From contig NZ_LYWZ01000026.1 in assembly GCF_001661965.1 (NCBI RefSeq), positions 1 through 64,000 of the forward strand: a DNA stretch of 64,000 bases, given 5' to 3'. This DNA comes from Croceicoccus mobilis (GTDB lineage Bacteria > Pseudomonadota > Alphaproteobacteria > Sphingomonadales > Sphingomonadaceae). Numbering within the stretch: position 1 is the first letter of the stretch; every line of letters starts with the position of its first letter. The translations under genes were made by a program, and so were the position numbers. Shown one piece after another: positions 38,888 through 47,847 of the stretch. Below the pieces are notes generated by a model. It searched no databases and was not told the origin of the DNA. It saw only the letters and a program-made list of their open reading frames with translations.

Positions 38888-39013
38888 GCACATGACAGGA
38901 AAGCTGTTCCGACCGAGGCGGAGCATGAGTTCGCCGCGCACGAAGGGCTGGAGGGCGAGGATCACGCCCACAGCGACGATCTGGCTCCCCACAGCCTGAT
39001 GATGGCAGGATAA
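38888..39013 (+). pseudogene. His-rich coding relic after DUF411
   Basis: The frame directly following the DUF411 stop codon reads DRKAVPTEAEHEFAAHEGLE then GEDHAHSDDLAPHSLMMAG and a TAA at 39011-39013. It has no start codon, and looks like the C-terminus of a His-rich metal-related protein. It could instead be the former end of the DUF411 gene exposed by a new TAG, or another gene's remnant. Confidence 0.35.
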
Positions 39014-39041
39014 TTGCTGCCCATTCGAAAATCCGCGCGGG

Positions 39042-40490
39042 TTAGCTTTCTCCCGGGTCTTCCCCGTCCCAGCCCAGACCCAGCTCCATCATCACCGAGA
39101 TGTAATCGACGGCAAGCTGGGTGCGAGCCTTTTCGGTAGAAATGGCGGCGGCAATCGCCTGCCGTTCTGCGCCATACTGGTCGATCAGCGTGGCGGTTCC
39201 GGCCTTGTATCGCGCGGCGTTCAGCGTGCCGGCATCCTGCGCCGCGCGTTCGGCCAGCAGAAACGCCGCGAGCTGCTTGCGCGTCGCGCCAAAGCGGGCG
39301 AGGCTGTCTTCGGCTTTTTGCAGCGCTTCCAGCACGGTCCCGCGATATTGCGCACGCGCCTGATCCGCCTGCGCCTCCGCCCCGCGCACCCGCGCCTGTC
39401 CGGCCCCGAAATCGAGGATCGACCAGCTGAGCATGGGCAGCGCGATCGTGCTGAGATTGCCGGGATCGAGCACGTCGCCCGGATCGGTGCCGCCAAGGCC
39501 AAGGATGCCGGTAAAGCTGATCTGCGGGAACAGGCTGGCCTTGTTCACGCCGATATTCGCATTGGCCGATGCCAGCGCGCGTTCGGCGGCGCGAATATCG
39601 GGCCTGCGCGCGATCAGCGCGGCGGGATCGCCGACCGATACGTTCGCCGGGGGCAGCGGCACGGGAGAAGGCTGTTCCAGCACCGCGTCCAGTTCGCCCG
39701 GAACCCGGCCCGTCAGCACCGCCAGCGCGTCGAGATAGGCCGCGATCTGCGCCTCCAGCGGGGCGGCCTGCGCGATCATGGTGCGCAGATCGCCTTCCAT
39801 CCGGTCGACCTCCAGTCTTGTCGCCGTGCCTGCATCGTAACGCGCCTGCGTCAGCACCAGCGATTTTCTCATGAGGTCGATCGAGCGCGCATTAAGCGCA
39901 TCGCGCGCCTGCGCATCGCGCAGGTTCACATAGTTCTGCGCGACCTGCGCGGTAAGCTGCACCTGCGCATCGGCCAGATCGAAGCCGCTTTTCTGGTAAT
40001 CGGCTCTCGCGGCTTCCAGCTTGCGGCGAGAGCCGCCGAACAGGTCCGGATTCCACGAGGCATTGGCCCCGACATTGTAGAAATTCAGCGTGCTGGTGCC
40101 GGCCGAAGAACCATCCGCCTCGCTCGACTGCCCGATGCCGCTGCCCGGCAATTCGGCATGCGCATAAAGCGCGCTGGCCGACAGTGAGGGAAACAGCGCC
40201 GCGCGTGCTCCGCCGATCTTGGCGCGGGCCTGGGCGATCTTTGCTTCGGCGGCGGCAATGTCGGGGCTGTTCGCCAGCGCGTCGTCAATCAGGCCGTTCA
40301 GCACCGGATCGCCCAGCGCGCTCCACCATTCCATCAATTCCGGTCGGCCCGCATCCGCGATGTCACCGCCGCGCACAAAGCTGCCGCGTTCCACCGCGCC
40401 ACCCGCGACCTTGGGCGGGCCGTCGTAATCGGGGCCGACGGTGCAGGCGGCCAGCGCCGCAAGGCAGGTGAGGGGGGCAAAAATTCGCAT
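39042..40490 (-). CDS. Outer-membrane efflux lipoprotein, OprM/NodT family
   Basis: 482-residue TolC-like channel. Lipoprotein signal MRIFAPLTCLAALAAC with lipidated C16, then TVGPDYDGPP, which is the standard NodT/OprM N-terminus. Two OEP repeats follow with WWSALGDPVLNGLIDDALAN, NPDLFGGSRRKLEAARAD and PMLSWSILDFGAGQARVRGA. ATG 40490 shares one base with the emrB stop (TGATG). It completes the tripartite pump. Confidence 0.93.
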   Translation of the reverse strand: MRIFAPLTCLAALAACTVGPDYDGPPKVAGGAVERGSFVRGGDIADAGRPELMEWWSALGDPVLNGLIDDALANSPDIAAAEAKIAQARAKIGGARAALFPSLSASALYAHAELPGSGIGQSSEADGSSAGTSTLNFYNVGANASWNPDLFGGSRRKLEAARADYQKSGFDLADAQVQLTAQVAQNYVNLRDAQARDALNARSIDLMRKSLVLTQARYDAGTATRLEVDRMEGDLRTMIAQAAPLEAQIAAYLDALAVLTGRVPGELDAVLEQPSPVPLPPANVSVGDPAALIARRPDIRAAERALASANANIGVNKASLFPQISFTGILGLGGTDPGDVLDPGNLSTIALPMLSWSILDFGAGQARVRGAEAQADQARAQYRGTVLEALQKAEDSLARFGATRKQLAAFLLAERAAQDAGTLNAARYKAGTATLIDQYGAERQAIAAAISTEKARTQLAVDYISVMMELGLGWDGEDPGES

Positions 40491-42082
40491 CAATGCATCG
40501 CCATTTCTTGTGAACCGTCCTGCGGCAGCGGACGCAGCAGCAGCACCAGCGGTGTGGCCAGCGCGACCGCGACCGTCAGTGCGAAAAATATGTCGTTATA
40601 GGTCATGACCAGCGCCTGTCCGTAAATCTGCTGGCCCAGCACCCGCATGCCGGTGGCGGCATTGCCGAACTGGTGCGAAAGCTGGGCGACATAGGACTGG
40701 ACCTCCATGCCATTGGCGTTGAGCGATTCCTCGATCCGGCGCTGGTGCAGCCACAGCCGGTTCTGCTGCAGGATCGAAATGCCCGCCAATGCGAAACTGC
40801 CGCCCAGATTGCGAAAGGCGTTGAACAGCCCCGACGCGTCGCCCGCATCCTCTGGCGGAACCGATGCGACGGTCGCCTGGCTGAGGAACATCATCGCCAT
40901 GATCGTGCCCGCCCCGCGCAGCAGCTGCGACACGGTAAAGGCGCCGCCGGTCGAATTGATGGTCAGCTCCGCATCGAAATAGGCCGACAGTCCCATCATC
41001 ACCATGCCCGCCCCGACCGCAACGCGAATGTCGATATTGCGGATCATCAAGGGCACGAAAGGCATGAGCATGATCGAGGGAATGCCCGATAGCAGCACCA
41101 CCTTGCCCGCCTGCAGTGCGTTGTAATCGGCAATCGCGGCCAGGAATTGCGGGATCGCATAGGAGGTGCCGTAAAGCACCATGCCGATGGTGATCCCCAT
41201 GATCGCCACCGCCCCGAATTGCCGGTCGAGCAGCAGTTTGAGCTTGATGACCGGTTCGCGCGCAGTCGCCTGCCCATAAAATAACAGACAGGCCCCGACC
41301 ACGACGATCAGCGCCATCAGCTGGATCAGCTCGCTCGCAAACCATTCTTCGCGCGCGCCTTCTTCAAGAAGCACGGTCAGCGCACCCAGCGTCATCGCAA
41401 GGCCGAGGATCCCGATCCAGTCGGCGCGACCGAGCAGGCCCAGATTGGCCTTTTCATGCGGCAGACCGGTCAGCAGCAGGATCAGCAGCACGCCCGATAC
41501 GGGGACATTGATGAAGAACGCATAGTGCCAGCTGATATTCTCCGTCAGCCATCCGCCCAGCAGCGGGCCGAGCAGCGGGCCGAGGATGACGACCACGCCG
41601 AACAGCGCAATGCCGACCGGCTGCTGCCTGCGCGGCAGGCGCAGGGCGATGATGGTCTGTGCGATCGGGATCAGCGCGCCGCCGGTAAAGCCTTGCCCGA
41701 TCCGCCCGATCACCATGGTCGAAAGCGAGGTTGCAATGCCGCAGACGATCGAAAAGCCGGTAAAGGTCGTGACCGCGATCAGCAGGAAAGTGCGCAGGCC
41801 GAACACCCGCGTAAGCCATGCGGCAAGCGGGATGACGATGATTTCCGCCACCAGATAGGCGGTGGCGACCCATGCGCCCTCGGTCCCCGAAGCGCCGATT
41901 TCGCCCTGGATGGTGGGAAGCGCGGAATTGACGATGGAGATGTCGAGCGTCGCCATCAATGCGCCCAGCGTGCCCGCGATCACGGCGAGCCAGTCGGTGA
42001 TGCTCGCCTTTGGCTCCGCCCGCGTGGGGGGAGGGGCGGTTTCCAGACCGCCCGTTTCGTCCGGTGTCGCGGCGCTAGCCAT
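40490..42082 (-). CDS. emrB: Multidrug MFS transporter, DHA2/EmrB-QacA type
   Basis: 530 residues, 14 predicted membrane segments. Motif C/A region TLDISIVNSALPTIQGEIGA then WVATAYLVAEIIVIPLAAWL, GRIGQGFTGGALIPIAQTII and GPLLGPLLGGWLTENISWHY AFF-type segments are DHA2 hallmarks. Proton-driven export of amphipathic drugs through EmrA and the outer-membrane channel. It starts 2 bp after emrA. Confidence 0.94.
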   Translation of the reverse strand: MASAATPDETGGLETAPPPTRAEPKASITDWLAVIAGTLGALMATLDISIVNSALPTIQGEIGASGTEGAWVATAYLVAEIIVIPLAAWLTRVFGLRTFLLIAVTTFTGFSIVCGIATSLSTMVIGRIGQGFTGGALIPIAQTIIALRLPRRQQPVGIALFGVVVILGPLLGPLLGGWLTENISWHYAFFINVPVSGVLLILLLTGLPHEKANLGLLGRADWIGILGLAMTLGALTVLLEEGAREEWFASELIQLMALIVVVGACLLFYGQATAREPVIKLKLLLDRQFGAVAIMGITIGMVLYGTSYAIPQFLAAIADYNALQAGKVVLLSGIPSIMLMPFVPLMIRNIDIRVAVGAGMVMMGLSAYFDAELTINSTGGAFTVSQLLRGAGTIMAMMFLSQATVASVPPEDAGDASGLFNAFRNLGGSFALAGISILQQNRLWLHQRRIEESLNANGMEVQSYVAQLSHQFGNAATGMRVLGQQIYGQALVMTYNDIFFALTVAVALATPLVLLLRPLPQDGSQEMAMH

Positions 42083-42084
42083 GA

Positions 42085-43257
42085 TCAGTTTGCGGCACCC
42101 ATCGCGTCCTGTTGTTCCTGAATCTGCTCAAGCTCGCCGTCTGCTCCGCGGGTGTCGACAGTGACGGTGACCGACATGCCGGGCACCAGCAGCTTGCGCG
42201 CATCGGGGGCGGCGTCCAATGCGATGCGAACTGGCACGCGCTGCACGATTTTCGTGAAATTGCCCGTCGCGTTTTCGGGTGGCAGCAGAGAGAATTGCGC
42301 ACCCGTCGCAGGCGATATGCTGGCGACATGGCCGTCGATGGTAACGCCGGGCAGGGCGTCGACCTCGATCTCCACCGGCTGGCCGGGGCGCATCAGGGCG
42401 AGCTGCGTTTCCTTGAAATTGGCGGTGATATAAAGATCCTGCAAAGGCACCACGCTCATCAGGCGGGTGCCGGGCTGGACATATTGCCCGGCGGTCACGG
42501 TCTTGTCGCCGATGCGGCCTGCGACTGGCGCCTTCAATTCGGTGGAGGACAGGTCTTGCTGCGCCGCGTTCAGTTGCGCGCGCGCCTGCTGGCCGCGGGC
42601 CTGCGCCTCTCTCACCTGGGCCTGCATCCCTGAAACCTGTCGGCGCTGCGCGGCCAAAGCGGCGGTCAGCTGGCGCACCCGGTCGGCGGATTGGCGCGCC
42701 TGCGATTGCAGGCCGTTCAGCTTTTCGCGGGTTTCTGCGCCCATCTCGACCAGCGGGCGATAGCGGGCGACTTCTTCGGCGTCATGCGCGGCCTGGGTCC
42801 TGGCGGCAGCCAGCTGCGCCTCTGCCTGCGCGATCTGGGCGCGCTGCACGCCAATGGCCGAACGCGCATTGTCGGCGGCAGCCTCGGCCTGTGCGATCTG
42901 CGCCTGTGCCTGCCCGGTCTGGCTGCGGTAATCGGTGGGGTTGATGCGGACGAGGACCTGACCCTTTTTCACGTCTTCGTTCTCGCTGACCAGCACGGCA
43001 TCGACGAAACCGTCGATCTTTGGCGAGATGACCGAAAGGTCCGCCCGGATCTGCGCGTCGTTCGTTTCCTGCATGTACTGGCCGTAGCTCTTGTAGCGCA
43101 TGTACCATGCCGCCGCTCCCACCAGCACCACGATAGCCACGACGGCAAGAATGGTCTTTGTCCGCTTCGAAAGGGACTTCTTTTCCGGGGCTCTTTCCTC
43201 TCCGGCCGGATCCTGAGCGATTTCGCTCGGCGGATTGGCCGGTTCATTGCCGTTCAT
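42085..43257 (-). CDS. emrA: Membrane fusion protein, EmrA/HlyD family
   Basis: 390 residues: an N-terminal cytoplasmic stretch, one membrane anchor (TILAVVAIVVLVGAAAWYMR), lipoyl half-motifs (ISPKIDGFVDAVLVSENEDV KKGQ-type and LKAPVAGRIGDKTVTAGQYV), a long coiled-coil hairpin rich in Ala/Gln, and a beta-barrel domain. First gene of the emrA-emrB-oprM operon on the reverse strand. No regulator gene adjoins it. Confidence 0.94.
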   Translation of the reverse strand: MNGNEPANPPSEIAQDPAGEERAPEKKSLSKRTKTILAVVAIVVLVGAAAWYMRYKSYGQYMQETNDAQIRADLSVISPKIDGFVDAVLVSENEDVKKGQVLVRINPTDYRSQTGQAQAQIAQAEAAADNARSAIGVQRAQIAQAEAQLAAARTQAAHDAEEVARYRPLVEMGAETREKLNGLQSQARQSADRVRQLTAALAAQRRQVSGMQAQVREAQARGQQARAQLNAAQQDLSSTELKAPVAGRIGDKTVTAGQYVQPGTRLMSVVPLQDLYITANFKETQLALMRPGQPVEIEVDALPGVTIDGHVASISPATGAQFSLLPPENATGNFTKIVQRVPVRIALDAAPDARKLLVPGMSVTVTVDTRGADGELEQIQEQQDAMGAAN

Positions 43258-43383
43258 GGGGTCGAATTCTCACGGTTAGAGTGGGGGGCGCGGATGGAGC
43301 TAGCCGAGCTTTCGGTCCAGTCAAGACCGCAACCCATATGCTTGTCAGCGGTTTCCCGAAAAGCTATTCTGGCAAAAAATAAA

Positions 43384-43506
43384 ATGGGAGTCGGATGCGT
43401 GGAACGTGGCGATGCCGGATTCAAAACCTGCCCGATGGGCATGCTCTGTGCAGCCAGTGCGGGCGCGCTGGCGATTTTCCTGCTGGCGCTGATGCTGGTG
43501 GGTTGA
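43384..43506 (+). CDS. Possible 40-residue single-span membrane peptide
   Basis: ATG 43384 to TGA 43506. The C-terminal half MLCAASAGALAIFLLALMLV is a clean membrane span, and two cysteines precede it. No ribosome site is visible and the region 43258-43808 otherwise holds no supported gene, so this is a weak call. Confidence 0.25.
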   Translation: MGVGCVERGDAGFKTCPMGMLCAASAGALAIFLLALMLVG

Positions 43507-43531
43507 TCAGCCCCCCCTGATCGGCCCTCTC

Positions 43532-43579
43532 GATCAAGGCCCCGGTCAAGCCCCTGATCAAGCCTCTTATCAAGCCAGC
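43532..43579 (+). repeat. Four tandem 12-bp repeats
   Basis: Units GATCAAGGCCCC, GGTCAAGCCCCT, GATCAAGCCTCT and TATCAAGCCAGC, with a degenerate fifth unit just before. The reverse strand would read a repeated GLDR/RLDQ tetrapeptide in a frame that runs 43254-43676, but that frame has no other protein support. Confidence 0.7.
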
Positions 43580-43808
43580 GCCTGATGCCTGTCGATATGT
43601 CGCGGACCAGGTCGATCTGTCCGCGCGCGCCGGTCTTGGCGTATACCCTCTTCGAAGAGTAGTGCCCGGGCGGCACATTTCTGCGGCGCTATCGATGCAG
43701 GGACCGATGCGCCGCAGATATGCCTCATGGCGGGCAAGACGCACCGCGAGGAACTGGCGGGTCAGTTCATTCCGATCGAACGGGCCGAACGGGGTGGGAA
43801 CGTCGCGC

Positions 43809-44891
43809 TCAATGTCCGGTGACCGTCGTGCTGTCGAGCATGTTGCCAATGCCGATCACGATCGTCGCCCCGACCAGCAAAGCGATGCCGAGCCAGACCA
43901 TGCGCCGCGTACGGGTGCTGGCGCCCTTCCATTCCTTGAGCGCGAAACCCCACAGCGTGGAAAACAGGATGATCGAGGCCATGTGCAGCGTCCACGAAGA
44001 GAAGCTGAAGCGGCCCATCTGGCTTTCGCCCATCGTGTAGAAGAAGAACTGGAAATACCAGAGCGTGCCGCCCAGCGCGGCCAGCAGGTAATTCGCCAGA
44101 AGCGGCACCCGCGCCCCGGCAGAATCGTCGGTGCCCGCACCAAAGAACTGACCGAAGCTATTGTTGCGATGAATCAGTATGGCGCACCAGATCGCATTGG
44201 TCGTCAGCCCGCCTGCCAGCACGACGCACAGCACGGGGAGGCCCTGGCTGAGCGGATCGGTGCCGGCGGCCAGGGTTAGCTGGCGGATGGGTTCACCGGC
44301 GTCGAGGCCCCATGCAAAGCAGCCCGACAGCACGCCCGAGAAGACCGCGATGATGAGACCCTTTTTAAGGTCGAATTCGGCAACGCCCTCGCTGGCGCTA
44401 TCGCCCAGCTCCGCATCCTTGGCATGGCCCGCGCGGGCCACCACGATGATGCCGACAAGGGTGATCAGGATGGCGAACAGCGTGATCTGCCCGCTGGTGC
44501 GTGACGCGATATCGACCAGGGTCCCGCGGAAGATTGGCGGCCCCAATGTTCCCACGACAGTGGTCAGCCCCATGATCACCGCCATGCCGAGCGAAAGGCC
44601 GAGATAGCGCATGGTCAGCCCAAAGGTTAGCCCGCCAAAGCCCCAGAGCAGACCCCAGAAATAGCACCACCCCAGCGTGCTGGTCGGTGTGGCGGCCAGC
44701 ACGCCCAAAAGGTCGTTCGTCCTCCATGCGGCAAAGAACCAGGGGGCGATCGCCCAGGAAAACAGGCCACCGAAAAGCCAGAAGATCTCCCATGACCAGT
44801 ACTTGATGCGTTTGTAGGGGACGTAGAAACTGGCCGAGGCAAAGCCGCCCAGCCAGTGGAAGATCACGCCCAGTATCGGATTTGCGCCCAT
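43809..44891 (-). CDS. rhaT: L-rhamnose/proton symporter
   Basis: 360 residues with ten predicted membrane segments. The RhaT pattern is clear: GVIFHWLGGFASASFYVPYK then IKYWSWEIFWLFGG, GLTMRYLGLSLGMAVIMGLT, VARAGHAKDAE, FDLKKGLIIAVFSGVLSG, LGGTLWYFQFFFYTMGESQM and the terminal GIGN. It imports rhamnose released from rhamnogalacturonan. Third gene of the GDSL-GH28-rhaT operon, 74 bp after GH28. Confidence 0.93.
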   Translation of the reverse strand: MGANPILGVIFHWLGGFASASFYVPYKRIKYWSWEIFWLFGGLFSWAIAPWFFAAWRTNDLLGVLAATPTSTLGWCYFWGLLWGFGGLTFGLTMRYLGLSLGMAVIMGLTTVVGTLGPPIFRGTLVDIASRTSGQITLFAILITLVGIIVVARAGHAKDAELGDSASEGVAEFDLKKGLIIAVFSGVLSGCFAWGLDAGEPIRQLTLAAGTDPLSQGLPVLCVVLAGGLTTNAIWCAILIHRNNSFGQFFGAGTDDSAGARVPLLANYLLAALGGTLWYFQFFFYTMGESQMGRFSFSSWTLHMASIILFSTLWGFALKEWKGASTRTRRMVWLGIALLVGATIVIGIGNMLDSTTVTGH

Positions 44892-44965
44892 GGAATTTGT
44901 CTCTTCATGCTGTCTTTGTGGATTTTGAGCCGGTTATCGACCCTTTGCGTGGATGGTGATGCGGC

Positions 44966-46474
44966 TTACGGTGCGACGTTTCCCCCGAGCCGGCAGTCGG
45001 CATCTTTTATGACCACGTCTTCGCATTGATCGAGGATGATGTCGGTTCGTTCATCGCTGAATGTCCGCGCAGTAAAATTCTCGACCCTGAGGCCGCATAC
45101 GTGCCTCGCCCAGAGAGCCCATGCGGGCAGCACGCCCAGCATGCTGGGTTCGGGGTAGGCATCGCGGATTTCAGGGACCATGCGCCGCGCATCGGCGGCG
45201 GTTCCGCCGCCTTCGTATTGCAGCAGGATGTTGCGCAGCACAATGTCTTCCAGCGGACTGTCGGCGAGGCCCGAAAGCATCACCGGAAAGCGATGATCGA
45301 TGCCGCTCGCCTCGATGTCCTCGAAGGTGATGCGGCGCACGCGGCCTATGCCGGTTCCGTCGGGGCCGCGGCGGCGGTCGCCGACCATCGCGAACAACGG
45401 GGCGGTGGTCACTTCGCGCATGGTGATGCGGCGAACGGTCACATCCTCCATGATGCCGCCGTCGACCGTTTCCAGCGCCACGCCCCGGCTGCGTTCGAAC
45501 CGGCAGTCCTCGATCGTGATGCGGCGATATCCGCCATTGCTTTCGGTGCCGAGCTTGATGCGGCCCGTCACCCGGTCGCGGTCGGGCGCGCATTGCTGCG
45601 TGCGGCCAAAGCTGCCGTCGAGCATCGTGCCCATGTCGAAACCCGACACAAGGCAATGGCGGATGACGACATCTTCGCTTGGGATGGCGCGGCCCAGCGC
45701 AAGGCTGCTCTTGAGGACGATGGCGTCGTCATTGGGGCTGTTCACCCGGCAATGTTCGACCACCACATCGGCCACGCAATCAAGGTCGATCCCGTCGCGG
45801 TCGGTATCGATGGCAAGATGCGAGATGGTGAGCTTTCGCGTGCCGGTGGCAAGGATCGCGAAATGGCCGCCCATGGCCATGGTGAAGCCCGACAGGACGA
45901 TATCGCGCCCGCGCTTCAGCGCGATGGCCTTGTTGCCCTTGCCCTGCATCGCGGCGGCTTCGGGCTCCAGCTCGGCGATTTCGGACTCGCTCATGCCGGC
46001 CATGGACAGAGGCCTTTCGCCGGTCTGCTGTTTCCAGCGCGCACCGGGCCCGTCGCGCGTCAGCCCGGTGCCGACGATCATGCCGGGACCGACGATCGCC
46101 GCCTGTTCCAGATCCTCGGCCCAGATCAGGCTGTTGTGCCAGTGGCTGTGGCCGAAATCCTGATAGAGCTGTTCGCCATTGTCTTCGGGCAGGTCATAGC
46201 TGCCCGGATGGATCGCGGGGTCCGCCGCCTCGATCACCGCGCCCTTTGCCAGCACCAGCGTGACATGGCTGGCGAGCCGGATCGAAAAGCACAGATAACG
46301 CCCCGCAGGCACGATGACGGCGCCTGCGCCCGCAGCGGCGGCGCTGGCGATTGCCATGTTTATCGCGCCGCTGTCGATGGTCGTGCCATCGCCGCGCGCG
46401 CCATGATCGCGCACATCGAAGACTTGCGCGGCATGGCCCGCGAAGGGGAGGGTGATTTCCGAAGGAATGGTCAT
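44966..46474 (-). CDS. Glycoside hydrolase family 28 (polygalacturonase/rhamnogalacturonase-like)
   Basis: 502 residues from ATG 46474. N-terminal VFDVRDHGARGDGTTIDSGA and a right-handed beta-helix with repeated IxxxxI strands. Family motifs: DTDRDGIDLDCVADVVVEHC (NTDG-like), NSPNDDAIVLKSS (catalytic DD), and GRIKLGTESNGGYRR (RIK). No secretion signal is apparent, so it may act in the cytoplasm on imported oligosaccharides. Five bp after the GDSL esterase gene. Confidence 0.9.
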   Translation of the reverse strand: MTIPSEITLPFAGHAAQVFDVRDHGARGDGTTIDSGAINMAIASAAAAGAGAVIVPAGRYLCFSIRLASHVTLVLAKGAVIEAADPAIHPGSYDLPEDNGEQLYQDFGHSHWHNSLIWAEDLEQAAIVGPGMIVGTGLTRDGPGARWKQQTGERPLSMAGMSESEIAELEPEAAAMQGKGNKAIALKRGRDIVLSGFTMAMGGHFAILATGTRKLTISHLAIDTDRDGIDLDCVADVVVEHCRVNSPNDDAIVLKSSLALGRAIPSEDVVIRHCLVSGFDMGTMLDGSFGRTQQCAPDRDRVTGRIKLGTESNGGYRRITIEDCRFERSRGVALETVDGGIMEDVTVRRITMREVTTAPLFAMVGDRRRGPDGTGIGRVRRITFEDIEASGIDHRFPVMLSGLADSPLEDIVLRNILLQYEGGGTAADARRMVPEIRDAYPEPSMLGVLPAWALWARHVCGLRVENFTARTFSDERTDIILDQCEDVVIKDADCRLGGNVAP

Positions 46475-46479
46475 GCGCG

Positions 46480-47691
46480 TCAATACCCTTGCGGCCGGGC
46501 CGAATTGTGCAGCAGGCTCGGCGCGATGGCGACCGTGCCGGGCAGGGGCGGATGTTCGGGGTCGAACGGGGCTGCGGTCAGATGCGGGGCAAGTGCGGGC
46601 ACCGCTTTGACAAGCCCTGCCGCCACCGCATTGGCCATCAGCCATGCGCCGTAATTATCGTGATGCGTCCTGTCGCGCCCGCCATCGTTGAAGGCCAAAG
46701 CCGCGCGCTGTTCGCCAAGTGCTTCGTAAATGGCGATGCTGTCGCGGTTGAGATCGACGAGCGGCACGCCTTCGGCCTGCGCGACCTTTCGCATAGCGTC
46801 GGGATAGCCTGCCAGCGTGTCGCGGATGCGGCCATCGTCGAAAAAGCGCCGCTCAGGCGAGGTGACGAGAACCGGATGCGCCCCGCGTGCCCGCGCTTCC
46901 GCGATCAGGGCGCGCAGATAGGCTGGATAGGCGAAGCGGGCATCGGCATGGGTCTGCGGCCAGTTCGCCTTTTGGTCATTATGTCCGAACTGGATCAGCA
47001 GGTAATCGCCGGGCTTCAGCGTTTCGGTTATCTTGGCAAGCCGCAGCTCGGCGATGAAGCTTTTGAGCGTGCCGCCCGATTTCGCATGATTGGCAACGGC
47101 AATGCGCTCGTCGAACAATGCGGGCAGCATCTGCCCCCAGCTGGCGGCAGGCTCGGCGGGCTGGTCCGCGACCGTCGAATCCCCGGCAAGGTAAATGGTC
47201 GGCACATCTTCCCCTGCCGGTTCGACGCAGATCTCTGCCACCGCCGGCCGGCCCAGGAATTCCAGTGTCAGCCTGTCGTCCCAGTCGCGCGTTTCCGCTT
47301 CTGCCGTATCGACCAGCACGGCATGGCCGCCCGGCGCGTTTTCAGGCACCGGGGCAAGCGCGGGCGTTCGTACGGGCACCAGAAAGGAGACATCGCGATA
47401 TTGCCCTGCGCGGGTCGTGATGGAACGCGCCATCAGGCGGCGGCTTTCGGCCTTGATCGTGGTGTCGCCCGCGGCGCTCTTGCTCCCCAGCCTCACGGTT
47501 ACGCGCCATGTCCCTTCCGGCACGGCGAAGGAATAGGCGAAGCCCGTGTCCGAACCGCCCGGCTCAATCCCTTGGCCGTTCACTCCATAGGCTGGCAGCG
47601 CGGTCGGGAGGATTTCGGAAAGATCGGCGTGGATGGCGCCGGGCGCGCTGCACGCTATCGACATGGCCGTGACGGCGGCGAAAATTGGCAT
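46480..47691 (-). CDS. GDSL-family rhamnogalacturonan acetylesterase-like protein (CE12 type)
   Basis: 403 residues. A possible signal at the N-terminus (MPIFAAVTAMSIACSAPGAI), a beta-sandwich domain (to about 165), then the SGNH hydrolase: block I YLAGDSTVAD, block III FGHNDQK, block V DRTHHDNYGAWLMANAVA with catalytic Asp and His. CE12 enzymes remove acetyl groups from rhamnogalacturonan I. First gene of a reverse operon, divergent from the PL22 gene. Confidence 0.9.
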   Translation of the reverse strand: MPIFAAVTAMSIACSAPGAIHADLSEILPTALPAYGVNGQGIEPGGSDTGFAYSFAVPEGTWRVTVRLGSKSAAGDTTIKAESRRLMARSITTRAGQYRDVSFLVPVRTPALAPVPENAPGGHAVLVDTAEAETRDWDDRLTLEFLGRPAVAEICVEPAGEDVPTIYLAGDSTVADQPAEPAASWGQMLPALFDERIAVANHAKSGGTLKSFIAELRLAKITETLKPGDYLLIQFGHNDQKANWPQTHADARFAYPAYLRALIAEARARGAHPVLVTSPERRFFDDGRIRDTLAGYPDAMRKVAQAEGVPLVDLNRDSIAIYEALGEQRAALAFNDGGRDRTHHDNYGAWLMANAVAAGLVKAVPALAPHLTAAPFDPEHPPLPGTVAIAPSLLHNSARPQGY

Positions 47692-47762
47692 GTCACCCTG
47701 AAGCCTCTCTGCTGTCGGTCATCCCGATGTGCCCATTCATCGTGGAACGAGATGCCTTGACC

Positions 47763-47795
47763 TTATGGTCCATATGATAAAACATTAAACCATAA
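47763..47795. promoter_or_regulatory. Inverted repeat in the GDSL/PL22 divergent promoter
   Basis: Perfect 7-bp arms TTATGGT (47763-47769) and ACCATAA (47789-47795) 19 bp apart around an A+T-rich centre (GATAAAACATTAAA). It lies between two divergent pectin genes, and a GTGGAAC half-site is at 47742-47748. Candidate regulator site for both operons. Confidence 0.45.
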
Positions 47796-47847
47796 AGTGA
47801 AACACCGGGTTCGATTCAAATCGGCGCCCGTGGACAGGAGAGAACGC

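Noticed and set aside
43254-43849. Reverse frames between rhaT and emrA that could encode an emr regulator
   Set aside because: No HTH or other domain; one frame is just the 12-bp repeat read as GLDR units. Not supported as a gene.
45026-46654. 542-codon open frame opposite GH28
   Set aside because: Antisense shadow with no family features; the GH28 frame has catalytic motifs.
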